In this document: positions 35,052-44,696 of the stretch, piece after piece
How positions within the stretch are numbered: the first letter of the stretch is position 1
Layout of the letters: each line of letters starts with the position of its first letter
From: an uncultured Paenibacillus sp.
Lineage (GTDB): Bacteria > Bacillota > Bacilli > Paenibacillales > Paenibacillaceae
Length of the DNA: 64,000 nucleotides
Reading direction: 5' to 3'
NCBI GenBank assembly: GCA_937895345.1
Contig: CALAWP010000078.1
Span: forward strand, 1 to 64,000
The notes under the pieces: generated by a model
Database searches by the model: none
What the model was told of the DNA's origin: nothing
The model's input: only the letters and a program-made list of their open reading frames with translations
Made by a program: the position numbers and the translations under genes

Positions 35052-36965
35052 TTAGGCCCGGTTTTTCGTCTTTTGCCATACGTATTCGGTCAATTGCACG
35101 GCCATTTCGTAATACATGAACGGAGTGATCAGGTAAATGCCTTTGAACCGTTCCAGGGCGCAATCCAGCAGCTCCTGCGCGATCCGGACGCCTTCCGCCC
35201 TGCCGGCCTCGCCTTCCAGCCCCGTCATCCGCCGACGAACCTCGTCGGACAGCTGAATGCCCGGCACCTCGTTATGCAAATATTCCGCGTTGCGTCCGTT
35301 CGCCAGCGGCATAATGCCGATAAAGATCGGAACGTCCAGATGCTTGGTCGCCTCCGCGATGTTTTCGATCAGCGCAGGGTCGTAAACCGGCTGCGTCATA
35401 ATATAATCGGCGCCGGAAGCAATTTTGCGCTCCAGCCTTTGCACCGCCTTGTCCAGATGCTTCACGTTCGGGTTGAACGCCGCGCCGACGACGAACTTCG
35501 CCTTTTGCTTAAGCGGCTTGCCCGAGAACGCGATGCCCTCGTTCAGCTGCTTGATCATGCGGATCATCTCGAACGAAGTGAGATCGTAGACCGAGCTGGA
35601 ATCCGGCAAATCGCCGAACCGCGCCGGGTCCCCCGTCACTGCCAGCACATGGTCGATGCCGAGCGCGTCCAGCCCCATCATATGAGACTGCGTGCCGATC
35701 AGGTTGCGGTCGCGGCATGCGATATGGACGAGCGGACGAAGTCCGATCCGCTCCTGCACGAGCGCCCCGAGAGCGAGGTTGCTCATGCGCGTGACGGCCA
35801 GCGAATTGTCGGCCATCGTCACCGCGTCCGCGCCGACCCGCTTAAGCGCCTCTGCACCCGCCATAAACTTGGCGATATCCAGATCCCGCGGCGGGTCCAG
35901 CTCGACGATGACGGTATGGCGCTCCTTCACAAGCTCGACGATGTTCGGCTCTTTCCCGCCTCCGCCGTCCGCCGTCCCGGCGGCTTCGGCCTTCGGCGCG
36001 GCTTCCGCCTTGGCCGGGGCCGGCACCGTCAGCGCTTCGGCGCCGTGCCGCTCCTTGCGCATTTCTTCGGCCGGCTGCGGAGCGTATCCCGCCAGCGCCG
36101 CGGCTATCGCCGCCACATGCTCCGGCGTCGTGCCGCAGCAGCCGCCGATAATGCGCGCTCCCCGGTCCGCGAACCGGCGGGCGTAATCGCCGAAATAGTC
36201 CGGCCCGGCCGTATACTGATATTTCCCGTCCACATAATCGGGAATGCCCGCGTTCGGGTAGACCGACATCGGAAGCTCGATCGGTCCCTCGACGGCTTCG
36301 ACCGCCCGCATAATGCCGCTCGGACCGCTCCGGCAGTTGAACCCAACGACGTCCGCGCCTTCCGACTTCAGCTGCCGGAACGCTTCCGCCAGCTCGATGC
36401 CGTCCTGCGTCCGGCCCGTATCCTCCACCGCGAACTGGCAAATGACGGGCACGGCGGAAGCCTGGCGCGCCAGGCGGAGCGCCAGCAGCATTTCCTCCAA
36501 ATCGTAGAACGTTTCCAGCAGGATGCCGTCCACCTGCTCCGTCAGCAGCGCGTGCAGCTGGCGCTTGTACGACTCGGCCACTTCCGCCGTGCGGATGTTG
36601 CGCAGCTTGCCGTCGCGGATCGAGCCGACGGTTCCGACAACGTACGCATCGGAGCCGACCGCCTTTCTGGCTGCCCTGACACCCGCCCGGTTGATCGCTT
36701 CCATCTCGTCCTCGAGGCCGTATTTCGACAGCTTGATCGAATTGGCGGAAAACGTGTTCGTCTCGATGACGCGCGCCCCCGCTTCGTAATATTGCCGATG
36801 CACCCCTTCGATCACGTCGGGTCTCAGCGTATTGAATTCCTCATAGGAAACGCCGACAGGGAACCCCATCCCGTACAGGTAGGTTCCCATCGCTCCGTCT
36901 CCGGTCAATATGCGCTCTTGCAGCGCCACTCTAAAGTCCGGCTTCATGCCGCCCGCGCCCCCCAT
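35052..36965 (-). CDS. yitJ: Bifunctional homocysteine S-methyltransferase/5,10-methylenetetrahydrofolate reductase
   Basis: A 637-residue fusion. The N-terminal zinc-dependent homocysteine methyltransferase domain (about 7-300) has GDGAMGTYLYG, ETNTFSAN, GFNCRSGP and GGCCGTTPEH, giving the three Cys zinc ligands. An Ala/Glu/Pro-rich linker (about 305-350) leads to the flavin-dependent methylenetetrahydrofolate reductase TIM barrel (about 355-637) with VELDPPRD, VTGDPARFGD and MTQPVYDP. The YitJ pairing links folate one-carbon flow to methionine. ATG at 36965 is 2 bases after dapF and uses GGAGGTTTAACG, which lies in the end of dapF. Confidence 0.94.
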   Translation of the reverse strand: MGGAGGMKPDFRVALQERILTGDGAMGTYLYGMGFPVGVSYEEFNTLRPDVIEGVHRQYYEAGARVIETNTFSANSIKLSKYGLEDEMEAINRAGVRAARKAVGSDAYVVGTVGSIRDGKLRNIRTAEVAESYKRQLHALLTEQVDGILLETFYDLEEMLLALRLARQASAVPVICQFAVEDTGRTQDGIELAEAFRQLKSEGADVVGFNCRSGPSGIMRAVEAVEGPIELPMSVYPNAGIPDYVDGKYQYTAGPDYFGDYARRFADRGARIIGGCCGTTPEHVAAIAAALAGYAPQPAEEMRKERHGAEALTVPAPAKAEAAPKAEAAGTADGGGGKEPNIVELVKERHTVIVELDPPRDLDIAKFMAGAEALKRVGADAVTMADNSLAVTRMSNLALGALVQERIGLRPLVHIACRDRNLIGTQSHMMGLDALGIDHVLAVTGDPARFGDLPDSSSVYDLTSFEMIRMIKQLNEGIAFSGKPLKQKAKFVVGAAFNPNVKHLDKAVQRLERKIASGADYIMTQPVYDPALIENIAEATKHLDVPIFIGIMPLANGRNAEYLHNEVPGIQLSDEVRRRMTGLEGEAGRAEGVRIAQELLDCALERFKGIYLITPFMYYEMAVQLTEYVWQKTKNRA

Positions 36966-36967
36966 CG

Positions 36968-37807
36968 TTAAACCTCCTGCAGGGAGCCGCGATATACGGC
37001 GGCCGCCGGTCCGGTCATGTACACGTGATTGTCCGCTTCGTTCCACTCGATGAGCAAGTCCCCGCCTTTGAGCGAAATCGTCGCCGTCCGGTCCGTCGCG
37101 CCCGTCAATACGGAGGCGACCAGCGTCGCGCAGGCGCCGGTGCCGCAGGCGAGCGTCGGGCCCGCGCCGCGCTCCCATACGCGCATATCGGCTTGCGTAC
37201 GGGAATTGACCGTTACGAATTCCACGTTGATCTTGCGCGGAAACAGCGGGTGGGTTTCGAGCTTCGACCCCCACGTTTCCAGATCGAAGCGGGCCGCGTC
37301 GTCCACGTAGATGACGCAATGCGGGTTGCCCATCGATACGGCGGTGAACTTGAATTCGCGTCCGTCCACCTCGATCGGATGCTCGATGACGCGCTCCGCG
37401 TCGATCGTCGTCGGCACCTGCAGCCCTTGCAGAATCGGCTCGCCCATATCGACGCGCACGGTTTGCGCCTTGCCGCCTTCGACGGTCAGCTGCACCTTCT
37501 GCACGCCGGCGCCCAGCGTTTCGATCGTAATCTCTGTTTTATCGGTCAAGCCGTTGTCGTAAACGTACTTGGCGACGCAGCGGATCGCGTTGCCGCATTG
37601 CTCCGCTTCGGAGCCGTCGGAGTTGACGATGCGCATGCGGAAATCCGCTTGCTCCGACGACAAAATGTATACGAGTCCGTCCGCGCCGATGCCGAAAAAC
37701 CGGTTGCACAGGCGCACGGCCAGGTCGGAAGCGTTGTCCGGAAGGGCCCGTTCTCCCGCCACGACGATGAAGTCATTGCCCAATCCATGCATTTTCGTAA
37801 ATTCCAT
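36968..37807 (-). CDS. dapF: Diaminopimelate epimerase
   Basis: A 279-residue enzyme making meso-diaminopimelate for lysine and peptidoglycan synthesis. Both catalytic Cys are present, in EQCGNAIRC and ACGTGACAT. MHGLGNDF starts the first half and MGNPHCVIYVD the second. It starts a two-gene unit with yitJ. In Bacillus dapF lies elsewhere, so its position between yloB and remA is a lineage-specific insertion. Confidence 0.96.
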   Translation of the reverse strand: MEFTKMHGLGNDFIVVAGERALPDNASDLAVRLCNRFFGIGADGLVYILSSEQADFRMRIVNSDGSEAEQCGNAIRCVAKYVYDNGLTDKTEITIETLGAGVQKVQLTVEGGKAQTVRVDMGEPILQGLQVPTTIDAERVIEHPIEVDGREFKFTAVSMGNPHCVIYVDDAARFDLETWGSKLETHPLFPRKINVEFVTVNSRTQADMRVWERGAGPTLACGTGACATLVASVLTGATDRTATISLKGGDLLIEWNEADNHVYMTGPAAAVYRGSLQEV

Positions 37808-37921
37808 CTATCTCTCTCCTTACAGCCGCAGGTATGCCACTCTATTATTTTTTCTTAATAGCATACCTTAAAGCCGGGAGAAATTCTATTCCTAAATTGC
37901 ATCATCATTTGCACTATTCGG

Positions 37922-40696
37922 TTATCTGGCCGCTTGCGGCTTCCATTTCGATTTCGTCTTGTTCTTGCCCGGCTTGCCCAGCACGCTGCCGATGCCCATG
38001 AAGAAGGTCGGGATTCCGGCGGCGACGATGACGAGGCACCATTCGCGGAAGCCGATCGGCACCGTCTTGAAGATCGGCTGCAGCGCTTCAATATACAGCA
38101 CGCCCAGCATAAGCATCAAGGAAGACAGAACGGCGAGCACCAAATATTTGTTCTGGAACGGGTTGCGGTGAAAAATCGATCTCGAGCTGCGGCAGTCGAA
38201 CACGTGAATGAGCTGCGCCATAACGAGCGTCGCGAAAGCGACCGTCTGCGCTTTCATCAGCCCCGCCTCGCCGCCGCCGGTTTCCTGGAGCGTAATCCAG
38301 AACGCGCCGAGCGTGCAAATGCCGATCAGGATGCCGCGGCTAATAATTTTCCACCCGAGCCTGCGGGCGAATATGTTTTCTTTGGCCGATCTCGGCTTTT
38401 GCTGCATCAAATCCTTTTCCGCCTGATCCACGCCGAGCGCCATGGCCGGCAAGCCGTCCGTCACGAGATTGACCCACAATATCTGAATCGGCACGAGCGG
38501 CAGCGGCAGCCCGGCCATCATCGCTAAAAACATGACCAGAATCTCGCCCACGTTCGACGCGAGCAAATAACGGATAAACTTTCGTATATTTTCGTAGATG
38601 CCCCGGCCTTCCTCAATAGCCGCCACGATCGTCGAGAAATTGTCGTCGCTCAGCACGAGCGAAGAAGCTTCCTTCGAAACGTCAGTCCCCGTAATGCCCA
38701 TGGCGATGCCGATGTCGGCCGCCTTGATCGCCGGCGCGTCGTTGACGCCGTCGCCCGTCATGGCGACGACATGGCCGTTGCGCTGCAGCGACTTGACGAT
38801 GCGAAGCTTGTGCTCCGGCGACACGCGGGCGTAGACGTACACGTTGTCGACCGTCCGGTCAAGCTCCTCGTCGCTCGTCTCCTCCAGCTGCTTGCCCGTC
38901 ATGACGGCGCCGCCTCTCGGAAGGATGCCCAGCTGGCCCGCGATCGCCTCGGCCGTCAGCGCATGGTCGCCGGTAATCATGACCGTCTTGATGCCCGCCC
39001 GGCGGCATACCGCGATCGAGTCCTTCACCTCGCGGCGCGGAGGATCGATCATGCCCGCCAAGCCGACAAATACGAGCGACGTCTCCGCTTCCTGCTCCGA
39101 CTGGCACGATTCCGCAGGGCGAAGATCGCGATAGGCGAAGCCGAGGACGCGCAGCGCGTTTTGCGCCATTTGCTCCCCCGCCTCCGTACATTTGCGCTTC
39201 AAGGAAGCCGTAAACGGCACCACCTTGCCGTCCCACAGCACGTACGAGCAATTTTCCATAAGCAGGTCAGGCGCGCCCTTCGTGCAAATGAGCCGGCCGC
39301 CTTGATGGGATACGACGACGGACATCCGCTTCCGCTCCGAATCGAACGGAAACTCCTTTTCCCGCGTATACAGCATCTCCAGCGACTTCGCCGAGGATCC
39401 GAGCTTGGCGGCCAGCACCGCCAGCGCCCCTTCGGTCGGATCCCCCTTCAGCGTCCATTCGGGCTGGCTCTCGCCGCGCTTGGAGCGGCGCTTCGGCTCC
39501 TCCTCCGTACGGATGAGCTGGGCGTTGTTGCAAAGCGCGCTGATTTGCAGCAGCCGCTTGAGCGGCAAATCGTGTTTGGCGTCGACGCTCTTTCCGTTTT
39601 CCCTGATTTCTCCGACGGGCTCGTAGCCTTCGCCCGTCACGTCCAACTGCCGTCCGCCGATCCATACTTGCGTCACGGTCATTTTGTTTTGCGTCAGCGT
39701 CCCCGTCTTATCCGAGCAAATGACGGAGGCGCAGCCGAGCGTCTCGACGGACGGCAGCTTGCGGACGATCGCCTTTCGCTTGATCATCCGCTGGACGCCG
39801 AGCGCCAGCGCGATCGTGACGATGGCCGGAAGCCCTTCCGGTATGGCGGCCACCGCCAGACTGACCCCGGCCAGAAACATGCCGTATGCCGGCTGTCCGT
39901 GCAGGATGCCCGCCGCGACGACCATGACCGTTAAGCCCAGGGCGACGAATATCAATATTTTGCCAAGCTGCTCCAACCGGTGCTGCAGCGGCGTTTCCAT
40001 CGCTTCCGTCTGCTGGATGAGCCCCGCGATCTTGCCCATTTCCGTCGCCATGCCCGTCCGCACGACGATCCCTTTGGCGGTGCCGCGCGTAATCATCGTT
40101 CCCATAAACCCCATGTTGCGCTGGTCGCCGAGCGGCAGCTGCGGTTCGGTTATAGGGGCCGCATGCTTGCCGACCGGCACCGATTCGCCCGTCAGCGCCG
40201 ATTCCTCCGCATAGCAGCTGTTCGCTTCGACAAACCGGATGTCCGCGGGAATCCGGTCGCCGCTCTCAAGCAGCACGATATCGCCGACGACCAGCTCTTT
40301 GGCCGGCACGGTCACTTCCCGTCCTCCGCGCAGCACCCTGGCCGACGGGGCGGACAGCTCCTTGAGCGCCCTGAGCGACCGCTCCGCGCGAAATTCCTGC
40401 ACGAAGCCTAGGACGGCGTTCAGCACGATGATCGCGATGATCGTGACCGCGTCCAAATATTCGCCCAGCAGGCCCGATATGAGCGTCGCCCCCAGCAAAA
40501 TCAACACCATAAAATCTTTGAACTGGTTCAAAAAAAGCAGCACGGGAGATACGCGCTCTCCCTCGGAAAGCTCATTGAACCCGTTTTGCTCCAGCCGCTT
40601 GGCCGTCTCTCCTTTATTCAGCCCGTGCTCCGGAGAGCTTTCCAATGTTTCGGCCAGCTCGCTGACGCCTAATTGATGCCATTTGATTTGTTCCAT
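37922..40696 (-). CDS. Calcium-translocating P-type ATPase (SERCA-like, YloB)
   Basis: A 924-residue P2A-type ATPase pumping Ca2+ out of the cytosol. N-terminal cation ATPase domain (about 5-75); transmembrane helices near 60-105; actuator with LTGESVPVGK; PEGLPAIV in helix M4; phosphorylation motif CSDKTGTLTQNKMTV; TGDGVNDAPAIKAADIGIAMG in the hinge; six C-terminal membrane helices (about 695-905). The Lys/Arg-rich end KPGKNKTKSKWK is cytosolic. It is divergent from rqcH, the yloA-yloB order of Bacillus but on opposite strands here. Confidence 0.95.
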   Translation of the reverse strand: MEQIKWHQLGVSELAETLESSPEHGLNKGETAKRLEQNGFNELSEGERVSPVLLFLNQFKDFMVLILLGATLISGLLGEYLDAVTIIAIIVLNAVLGFVQEFRAERSLRALKELSAPSARVLRGGREVTVPAKELVVGDIVLLESGDRIPADIRFVEANSCYAEESALTGESVPVGKHAAPITEPQLPLGDQRNMGFMGTMITRGTAKGIVVRTGMATEMGKIAGLIQQTEAMETPLQHRLEQLGKILIFVALGLTVMVVAAGILHGQPAYGMFLAGVSLAVAAIPEGLPAIVTIALALGVQRMIKRKAIVRKLPSVETLGCASVICSDKTGTLTQNKMTVTQVWIGGRQLDVTGEGYEPVGEIRENGKSVDAKHDLPLKRLLQISALCNNAQLIRTEEEPKRRSKRGESQPEWTLKGDPTEGALAVLAAKLGSSAKSLEMLYTREKEFPFDSERKRMSVVVSHQGGRLICTKGAPDLLMENCSYVLWDGKVVPFTASLKRKCTEAGEQMAQNALRVLGFAYRDLRPAESCQSEQEAETSLVFVGLAGMIDPPRREVKDSIAVCRRAGIKTVMITGDHALTAEAIAGQLGILPRGGAVMTGKQLEETSDEELDRTVDNVYVYARVSPEHKLRIVKSLQRNGHVVAMTGDGVNDAPAIKAADIGIAMGITGTDVSKEASSLVLSDDNFSTIVAAIEEGRGIYENIRKFIRYLLASNVGEILVMFLAMMAGLPLPLVPIQILWVNLVTDGLPAMALGVDQAEKDLMQQKPRSAKENIFARRLGWKIISRGILIGICTLGAFWITLQETGGGEAGLMKAQTVAFATLVMAQLIHVFDCRSSRSIFHRNPFQNKYLVLAVLSSLMLMLGVLYIEALQPIFKTVPIGFREWCLVIVAAGIPTFFMGIGSVLGKPGKNKTKSKWKPQAAR

Positions 40697-40847
40697 GTCG
40701 GACTCCCTCCCGTATTTTGCCGCACTGCGGACAAACCTGCTATGCTATATGTATTCGGACAGCCTTTCATTTATCCCGAAAAGCTTAAGTTTTTGATCCG
40801 GGTATGGCATGATAGAACATATTGCAAGAAGAGAGGGATTGAACATT

Positions 40848-42593
40848 ATGGCACTGGACGGCATCGTCACCCGCGCCGTCGTTCGCGATCTGCAGCGAGG
40901 GGCGGGCGCGCGCATTCATAAAATTCATCAGCCGACCGAACACGACCTGGTCCTGTCCGTTCGCGGCAACGGCTTTCAAGGCAGGCTTCTTCTGTCCGCC
41001 AATCCGACCTATCCGCGCGTCCATTGGACGGAAGCCAGCTTCGTCAATCCGCTGGAGGCTCCGATGTTCTGCATGCTCATGCGCAAGCACTGCGAAGGCG
41101 GCGTCATCGAGAACGTCCGGCAGATCGGGCGCGAACGAATCATTCATATCGACGTCAGGCACCGCGACGAGCTCGGCGACTTTTCGCTCAAGACGATCGT
41201 CGTCGAACTGATGGGGCGGCACAGCAACATTATATTGATGGATTCCGCGACGGGAACGATTCATGACGGCATTCACCATGTTACGCCCGCAATCAGCTCG
41301 TTCCGGATCGTTATGCCGGGCAGCGCCTATACGCCGCCGCCGGAGCAAGGCAAGACCGATCCGCTCGAGGTGGCGGACGAGCGGCAATTTGCGGCGGAGC
41401 TTGACGCTCGCGCCGCGCTGGACGGCCGGGCGGAGCCGGCCGGCGGCAAGGAGCTGGTGGCGGCGTTCAGCGGCCTCAGCCCGCTGCTCGCGGCCGAAAT
41501 CGCGTACCGCGCTGAAGAGGACGGCGGCCGGGACGGTCTGTGGCGCAGCTTCCGAAGCGCCATGGACGGCTTTGCGGAGCATCGGTACACGCCCGTCATC
41601 GTTCAGGCGGACAACGGCAAAAGTTATTTTTCCGTGACGGAACTGACGCATCTGACCGGCGAACGAACGTATTTCCAGACGGCGAGCGAATGTCTGGAGG
41701 CTTACTTCGGCGACAAGGCCGAGCGGGATACGGTCAAGCAGCGGGCGGCCGACCTGATCCGGTTCGTGCATAACGAAAAAAGCAAAAACCTCGGCAAAAT
41801 CAAAAAGCTGCAGGATACGCTCGAGGAAGCGCGCGAGGCGGACAAATACCGCATTTGCGGCGAGCTGATCACGGCTTACATGCATCAAATCAAGCGCGGC
41901 GACGAAACGGCGAGGCTCGTCAACTTCTACGACGAAGAAGGGACCGAAATCGAGATCAGGCTCGATCCGCAGCTGACTCCGTCCGAAAACGCGCAGCGGT
42001 ACTTTCGGAAATATACGAAACATAAAAACAGCCTGGAAATCGTCGCGGAGCAAATGAAAATGGCGGAGGAAGAGATCGGCTACTTCGATACGCTGCTGCA
42101 GCAGATGGACGGAGCGACGTTGTCCGATATCGAGGAAATACGCGACGAGCTGGTCGCGGGAGGTTATTTGAAGGAGCGGCACCGGCGCGGTCCCAAAAAG
42201 AAAAAGCCGCTTCGGCCGGCTTTGTTGTGTTACGCCTCCTCCGAAGGAACGCCGATCTACGTCGGCAAAAACAATACCCAAAACGAATATTTGACGAACC
42301 GGCTCGCGGCTCCGTCGGATACGTGGCTGCATACGAAGGACATTCCGGGCTCCCACGTCGTCATCCGGGGCGCCGATTTCGGCGACGCGACGCTTGAGGA
42401 AGCGGCGATGCTGGCGGCGCATTACAGCCAGGCCAAATCGTCCAGCATGGTGCCGGTCGACTATACGCTCGTCCGCCACGTCCGCAAGCCGAGCGGCGCA
42501 AAACCCGGCTTCGTCATTTACGACCACCAGAAGACGCTGTTCATCACGCCGGACGAAGCCCGGCTGAAGACGCTCGCGTCCGAAGTAAAATAA
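40848..42593 (+). CDS. rqcH: Rqc2 homologue RqcH (NFACT family)
   Basis: A 581-residue NFACT protein. RqcH binds obstructed 50S subunits with peptidyl-tRNA and adds C-terminal alanine tails that mark nascent chains for degradation. NFACT-N domain about 1-215, helix-hairpin-helix and coiled coil about 270-430 (with EKSKNLGKIKKLQDTLEEA), NFACT-R domain about 450-560 with YVGKNNTQNEYLTN, TWLHTKDIPGSHVVI and HYSQAKSSSMVPVDYT. ATG at 40848 (MALDGIVTRAVV) preferred, with GAGAGGG upstream; an earlier in-frame ATG has no ribosome binding site. It is a single-gene unit ending in three hairpins. Confidence 0.93.
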   Translation: MALDGIVTRAVVRDLQRGAGARIHKIHQPTEHDLVLSVRGNGFQGRLLLSANPTYPRVHWTEASFVNPLEAPMFCMLMRKHCEGGVIENVRQIGRERIIHIDVRHRDELGDFSLKTIVVELMGRHSNIILMDSATGTIHDGIHHVTPAISSFRIVMPGSAYTPPPEQGKTDPLEVADERQFAAELDARAALDGRAEPAGGKELVAAFSGLSPLLAAEIAYRAEEDGGRDGLWRSFRSAMDGFAEHRYTPVIVQADNGKSYFSVTELTHLTGERTYFQTASECLEAYFGDKAERDTVKQRAADLIRFVHNEKSKNLGKIKKLQDTLEEAREADKYRICGELITAYMHQIKRGDETARLVNFYDEEGTEIEIRLDPQLTPSENAQRYFRKYTKHKNSLEIVAEQMKMAEEEIGYFDTLLQQMDGATLSDIEEIRDELVAGGYLKERHRRGPKKKKPLRPALLCYASSEGTPIYVGKNNTQNEYLTNRLAAPSDTWLHTKDIPGSHVVIRGADFGDATLEEAAMLAAHYSQAKSSSMVPVDYTLVRHVRKPSGAKPGFVIYDHQKTLFITPDEARLKTLASEVK

Positions 42594-42713
42594 CGCCGCG
42601 CAGCGGCGATAGGCCCGCGAAGGTGCAGCGCGGGTTTCGAAGGAAGGTTTATGTTCACAGTCGAAAGGGGCTGTCCCTCAGTCATCTGCGATGACTTTTG
42701 AGACATCCCCTTT
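42594..42713 (+). terminator. Three consecutive hairpins after rqcH
   Basis: CGCCGC-GCA-GCGGCG at 42595-42609 follows the stop codon at once. CCCGCG ... CGCGGGTTT follows at about 42612. The third and largest (42664-42713) is AAAGGGG ... CCCCTTT with inner paired CTCA/TGAG and GTCAT/ATGAC. The last is the best terminator candidate and could serve the convergent PHP gene too. Confidence 0.65.
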
Positions 42714-42731
42714 GCGTGCTGCCGGAATAGG

Positions 42732-43649
42732 TTACCGGACTTCGCGGCCGGCGGCGCTAAGCCGGTATAGCCGGTCCACGACGGCCATCGGCACGGTGCG
42801 CGCGCCGACGCTGCCGTGATAGCCGGCCCCGCCGCGCTCGCCGTGGAAGTCCGAGCCTCCCGTCGCCGCGACGCCGAAACGATGCGCCATCGCCGCATAT
42901 TTCCTCTCGTCCGCTTCGCCGTGGTCGGAGTGGAAAGCTTCGATGCCGCAAGCCCCTTGCCGCAGCAGCTCCTCCACCAGCGAGTCGCGGCCGTACAGCC
43001 CCGGATGCGCGATGACGCTTACGCCTCCCGCCTCGCGGATCCATCCGATCGCCTCGGCGGGATGCGCCCGCTCCAAGCTGACGAACGCCGGCGCGCCGGA
43101 CGCCAGAAACCGGTCGAACGCTTCCCCGACGCTTTCCACGATGCCTTTGCGCCGCAGCGCCTCCGCAATATGAGGCCGGCCGACGCTCTTGCTCCCGGCG
43201 GCGTCCGGGCCGGCGGCGCGGCCGGGCGTCTCCGCGGCTGCCGCTTCCGCCGGGCTATGCGCCGCGGCCCGCACCTCCTCGATCGTCAGACGAATGCCGA
43301 GCGACGCCAGCTTCTCCAATATGAGCGCGTTGCGCCTGTCGCGTACGTCGCGCAAGGAAGCCAGCCGCTCCTGCCATAAAGCGTCATCCGGGTCGGCGAA
43401 ATAAGCCAGGATATGAATGTCCCTGCCATCGGCCGCCGTGCTCAGCTCCGCCCCCGGCACCACCCGGATGCCCAGCCGCAGCCCGGCCTCCTCCGCCTCC
43501 TTCAAGCCGGCGGTCGTATCGTGATCCGTCACGGCTACCGCCGACAATCCGGCGGCTTTCGCCAGCCGGACAACCTCGGAAGGAGAGCAGACGCCGTCGG
43601 ACGCCGTCGTATGCGCATGCAAGTCCGCCCGCCCGTTTTCTACAACCAT
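42732..43649 (-). CDS. PHP-domain phosphoesterase (RNase AM/YciV-like)
   Basis: A 305-residue PHP-domain protein. Metal ligands typical of the family appear in order: ADLHAHTTASDG, VTDHDTTAG, VPGAELST, VIAHPGLYGRD, AFHSDH and GGSDFHGE. Relatives hydrolyse 3',5'-nucleoside bisphosphates or trim RNA 5' ends. An Ala/Gly-rich insertion (about 130-155) is longer than usual. Its ATG lies inside the end of the LysR gene (10-bp overlap), so the two are co-transcribed. GAGGG lies 11 bases upstream of the start. Confidence 0.9.
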   Translation of the reverse strand: MVVENGRADLHAHTTASDGVCSPSEVVRLAKAAGLSAVAVTDHDTTAGLKEAEEAGLRLGIRVVPGAELSTAADGRDIHILAYFADPDDALWQERLASLRDVRDRRNALILEKLASLGIRLTIEEVRAAAHSPAEAAAAETPGRAAGPDAAGSKSVGRPHIAEALRRKGIVESVGEAFDRFLASGAPAFVSLERAHPAEAIGWIREAGGVSVIAHPGLYGRDSLVEELLRQGACGIEAFHSDHGEADERKYAAMAHRFGVAATGGSDFHGERGGAGYHGSVGARTVPMAVVDRLYRLSAAGREVR

Positions 43650-44551
43650 TGCTGCAAGTCCCTCTCTCTCAAAAAAGTCAAAAAAGTGACCGCCGATATC
43701 GGCAGCAGCGCAGACTTCAAATAAATCGAATAAAATTGCCTCTGGAACTTAATTTCCGAAATGCGCAGCGTCTTGATGAGCCCGAGCGCCACTTCGTGCT
43801 TGACGGAGGACGCGGACAAAAAGGACAAGCCCAATCCGGCCTCCACCGCCGACTTAACCGCGCCCGTGCTTCCAAGCTCCATGACGATTTTCATTTGGCC
43901 GGGGTCGATTTTCTTTTTGCGCAGCTGCTCCTCCATCACGAGTCTCGTGCCCGAACCTTGCTCGCGCAGCACGAACGCATGCTCCAGCGCCTCGTCGATC
44001 GTCACCTCGGTACGATCCGCAAGCGGATGGGACTTCGGCACGGTCAGCACCAGCTCGTCGCTCATGACGGGCTCCATATGCATGTCGGGGTGGTTGACCG
44101 GCGCCTCGATCAGCCCGAAATTCAGCTGGTGGTTCAAAATGTCCTCCATAATTTGCGCGGTGTTCATGACCTTCATGCTGATCGTAATATGCGGGTACTC
44201 CTGTCCGAACGGACCGAGCAGCCTCGGCAAAATATATTCCCCGATCGTCAGGCTGGAGCCGAGCTGCAGCCTTCCCTTCAGCTGCTTCGTAAACGCGGAC
44301 ATCGCTTGATCCGTGTCTCGAATGAGCTCGATGCTTTTTTTGGCATACGGCAGAAGAGCCCGGCCCGCTTCCGTCAGCTCGATCCGTTTCGTCGAACGGA
44401 GCAGCAGCTTCGTCCCGAAATAATCTTCAAGCGACTGGACCTGCATCGTAACCGCCGGCTGCGTCATATGGAGCGATTGGGCCGCCGCCGAGAAGCTTCC
44501 GCGTTCCGCAACGGTATAAAAAATGTGCAGCTGATGAAAATTCAATGCCAT
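43640..44551 (-). CDS. LysR-family transcriptional regulator
   Basis: A 303-residue regulator. N-terminal winged helix-turn-helix (about 1-62) with FHQLHIFYTVAERGSFSAAAQSL and TQPAVTMQVQSLE; effector domain (about 90-295). It resembles the CysL/YwfK branch by eye, but the effector is unknown. The ATG at 44551 is favoured because MALNFHQL aligns with family starts; AAGGGATGG lies upstream. It overlaps the PHP gene by ten bases; regulation of that gene is possible. No divergent target gene is present: the upstream neighbour is codirectional. Confidence 0.88.
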   Translation of the reverse strand: MALNFHQLHIFYTVAERGSFSAAAQSLHMTQPAVTMQVQSLEDYFGTKLLLRSTKRIELTEAGRALLPYAKKSIELIRDTDQAMSAFTKQLKGRLQLGSSLTIGEYILPRLLGPFGQEYPHITISMKVMNTAQIMEDILNHQLNFGLIEAPVNHPDMHMEPVMSDELVLTVPKSHPLADRTEVTIDEALEHAFVLREQGSGTRLVMEEQLRKKKIDPGQMKIVMELGSTGAVKSAVEAGLGLSFLSASSVKHEVALGLIKTLRISEIKFQRQFYSIYLKSALLPISAVTFLTFLRERDLQQWL

Positions 44552-44630
44552 TGGAACGACCATCCCTTCTTTGCATCTATTATACAGCAAACCATGCTTG
44601 AAGTTGTACCCGCAGGCATGGACGGGCAAA

Positions 44631-44664
44631 TAAAAACGCGCAGCCGGGGTTCGGCCGCGCGTTT
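44631..44664 (-). terminator. Terminator of the unknown gene at 44697-45134
   Basis: On the minus strand AAACGCGC ... GCGCGTTT is followed by a TTATTT tract; it lies between the unknown gene and the LysR gene. Confidence 0.75.
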
Positions 44665-44696
44665 ACGGGCGGTAGTCATGCTGCCGGCGCAAACCG

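Noticed and set aside
37831..37866. Terminator after the calcium ATPase or promoter element of dapF
   Set aside because: GGTATGC/GCATACC can pair over a long AT-rich loop, but it lies upstream of dapF and downstream context has no T-run; too weak.
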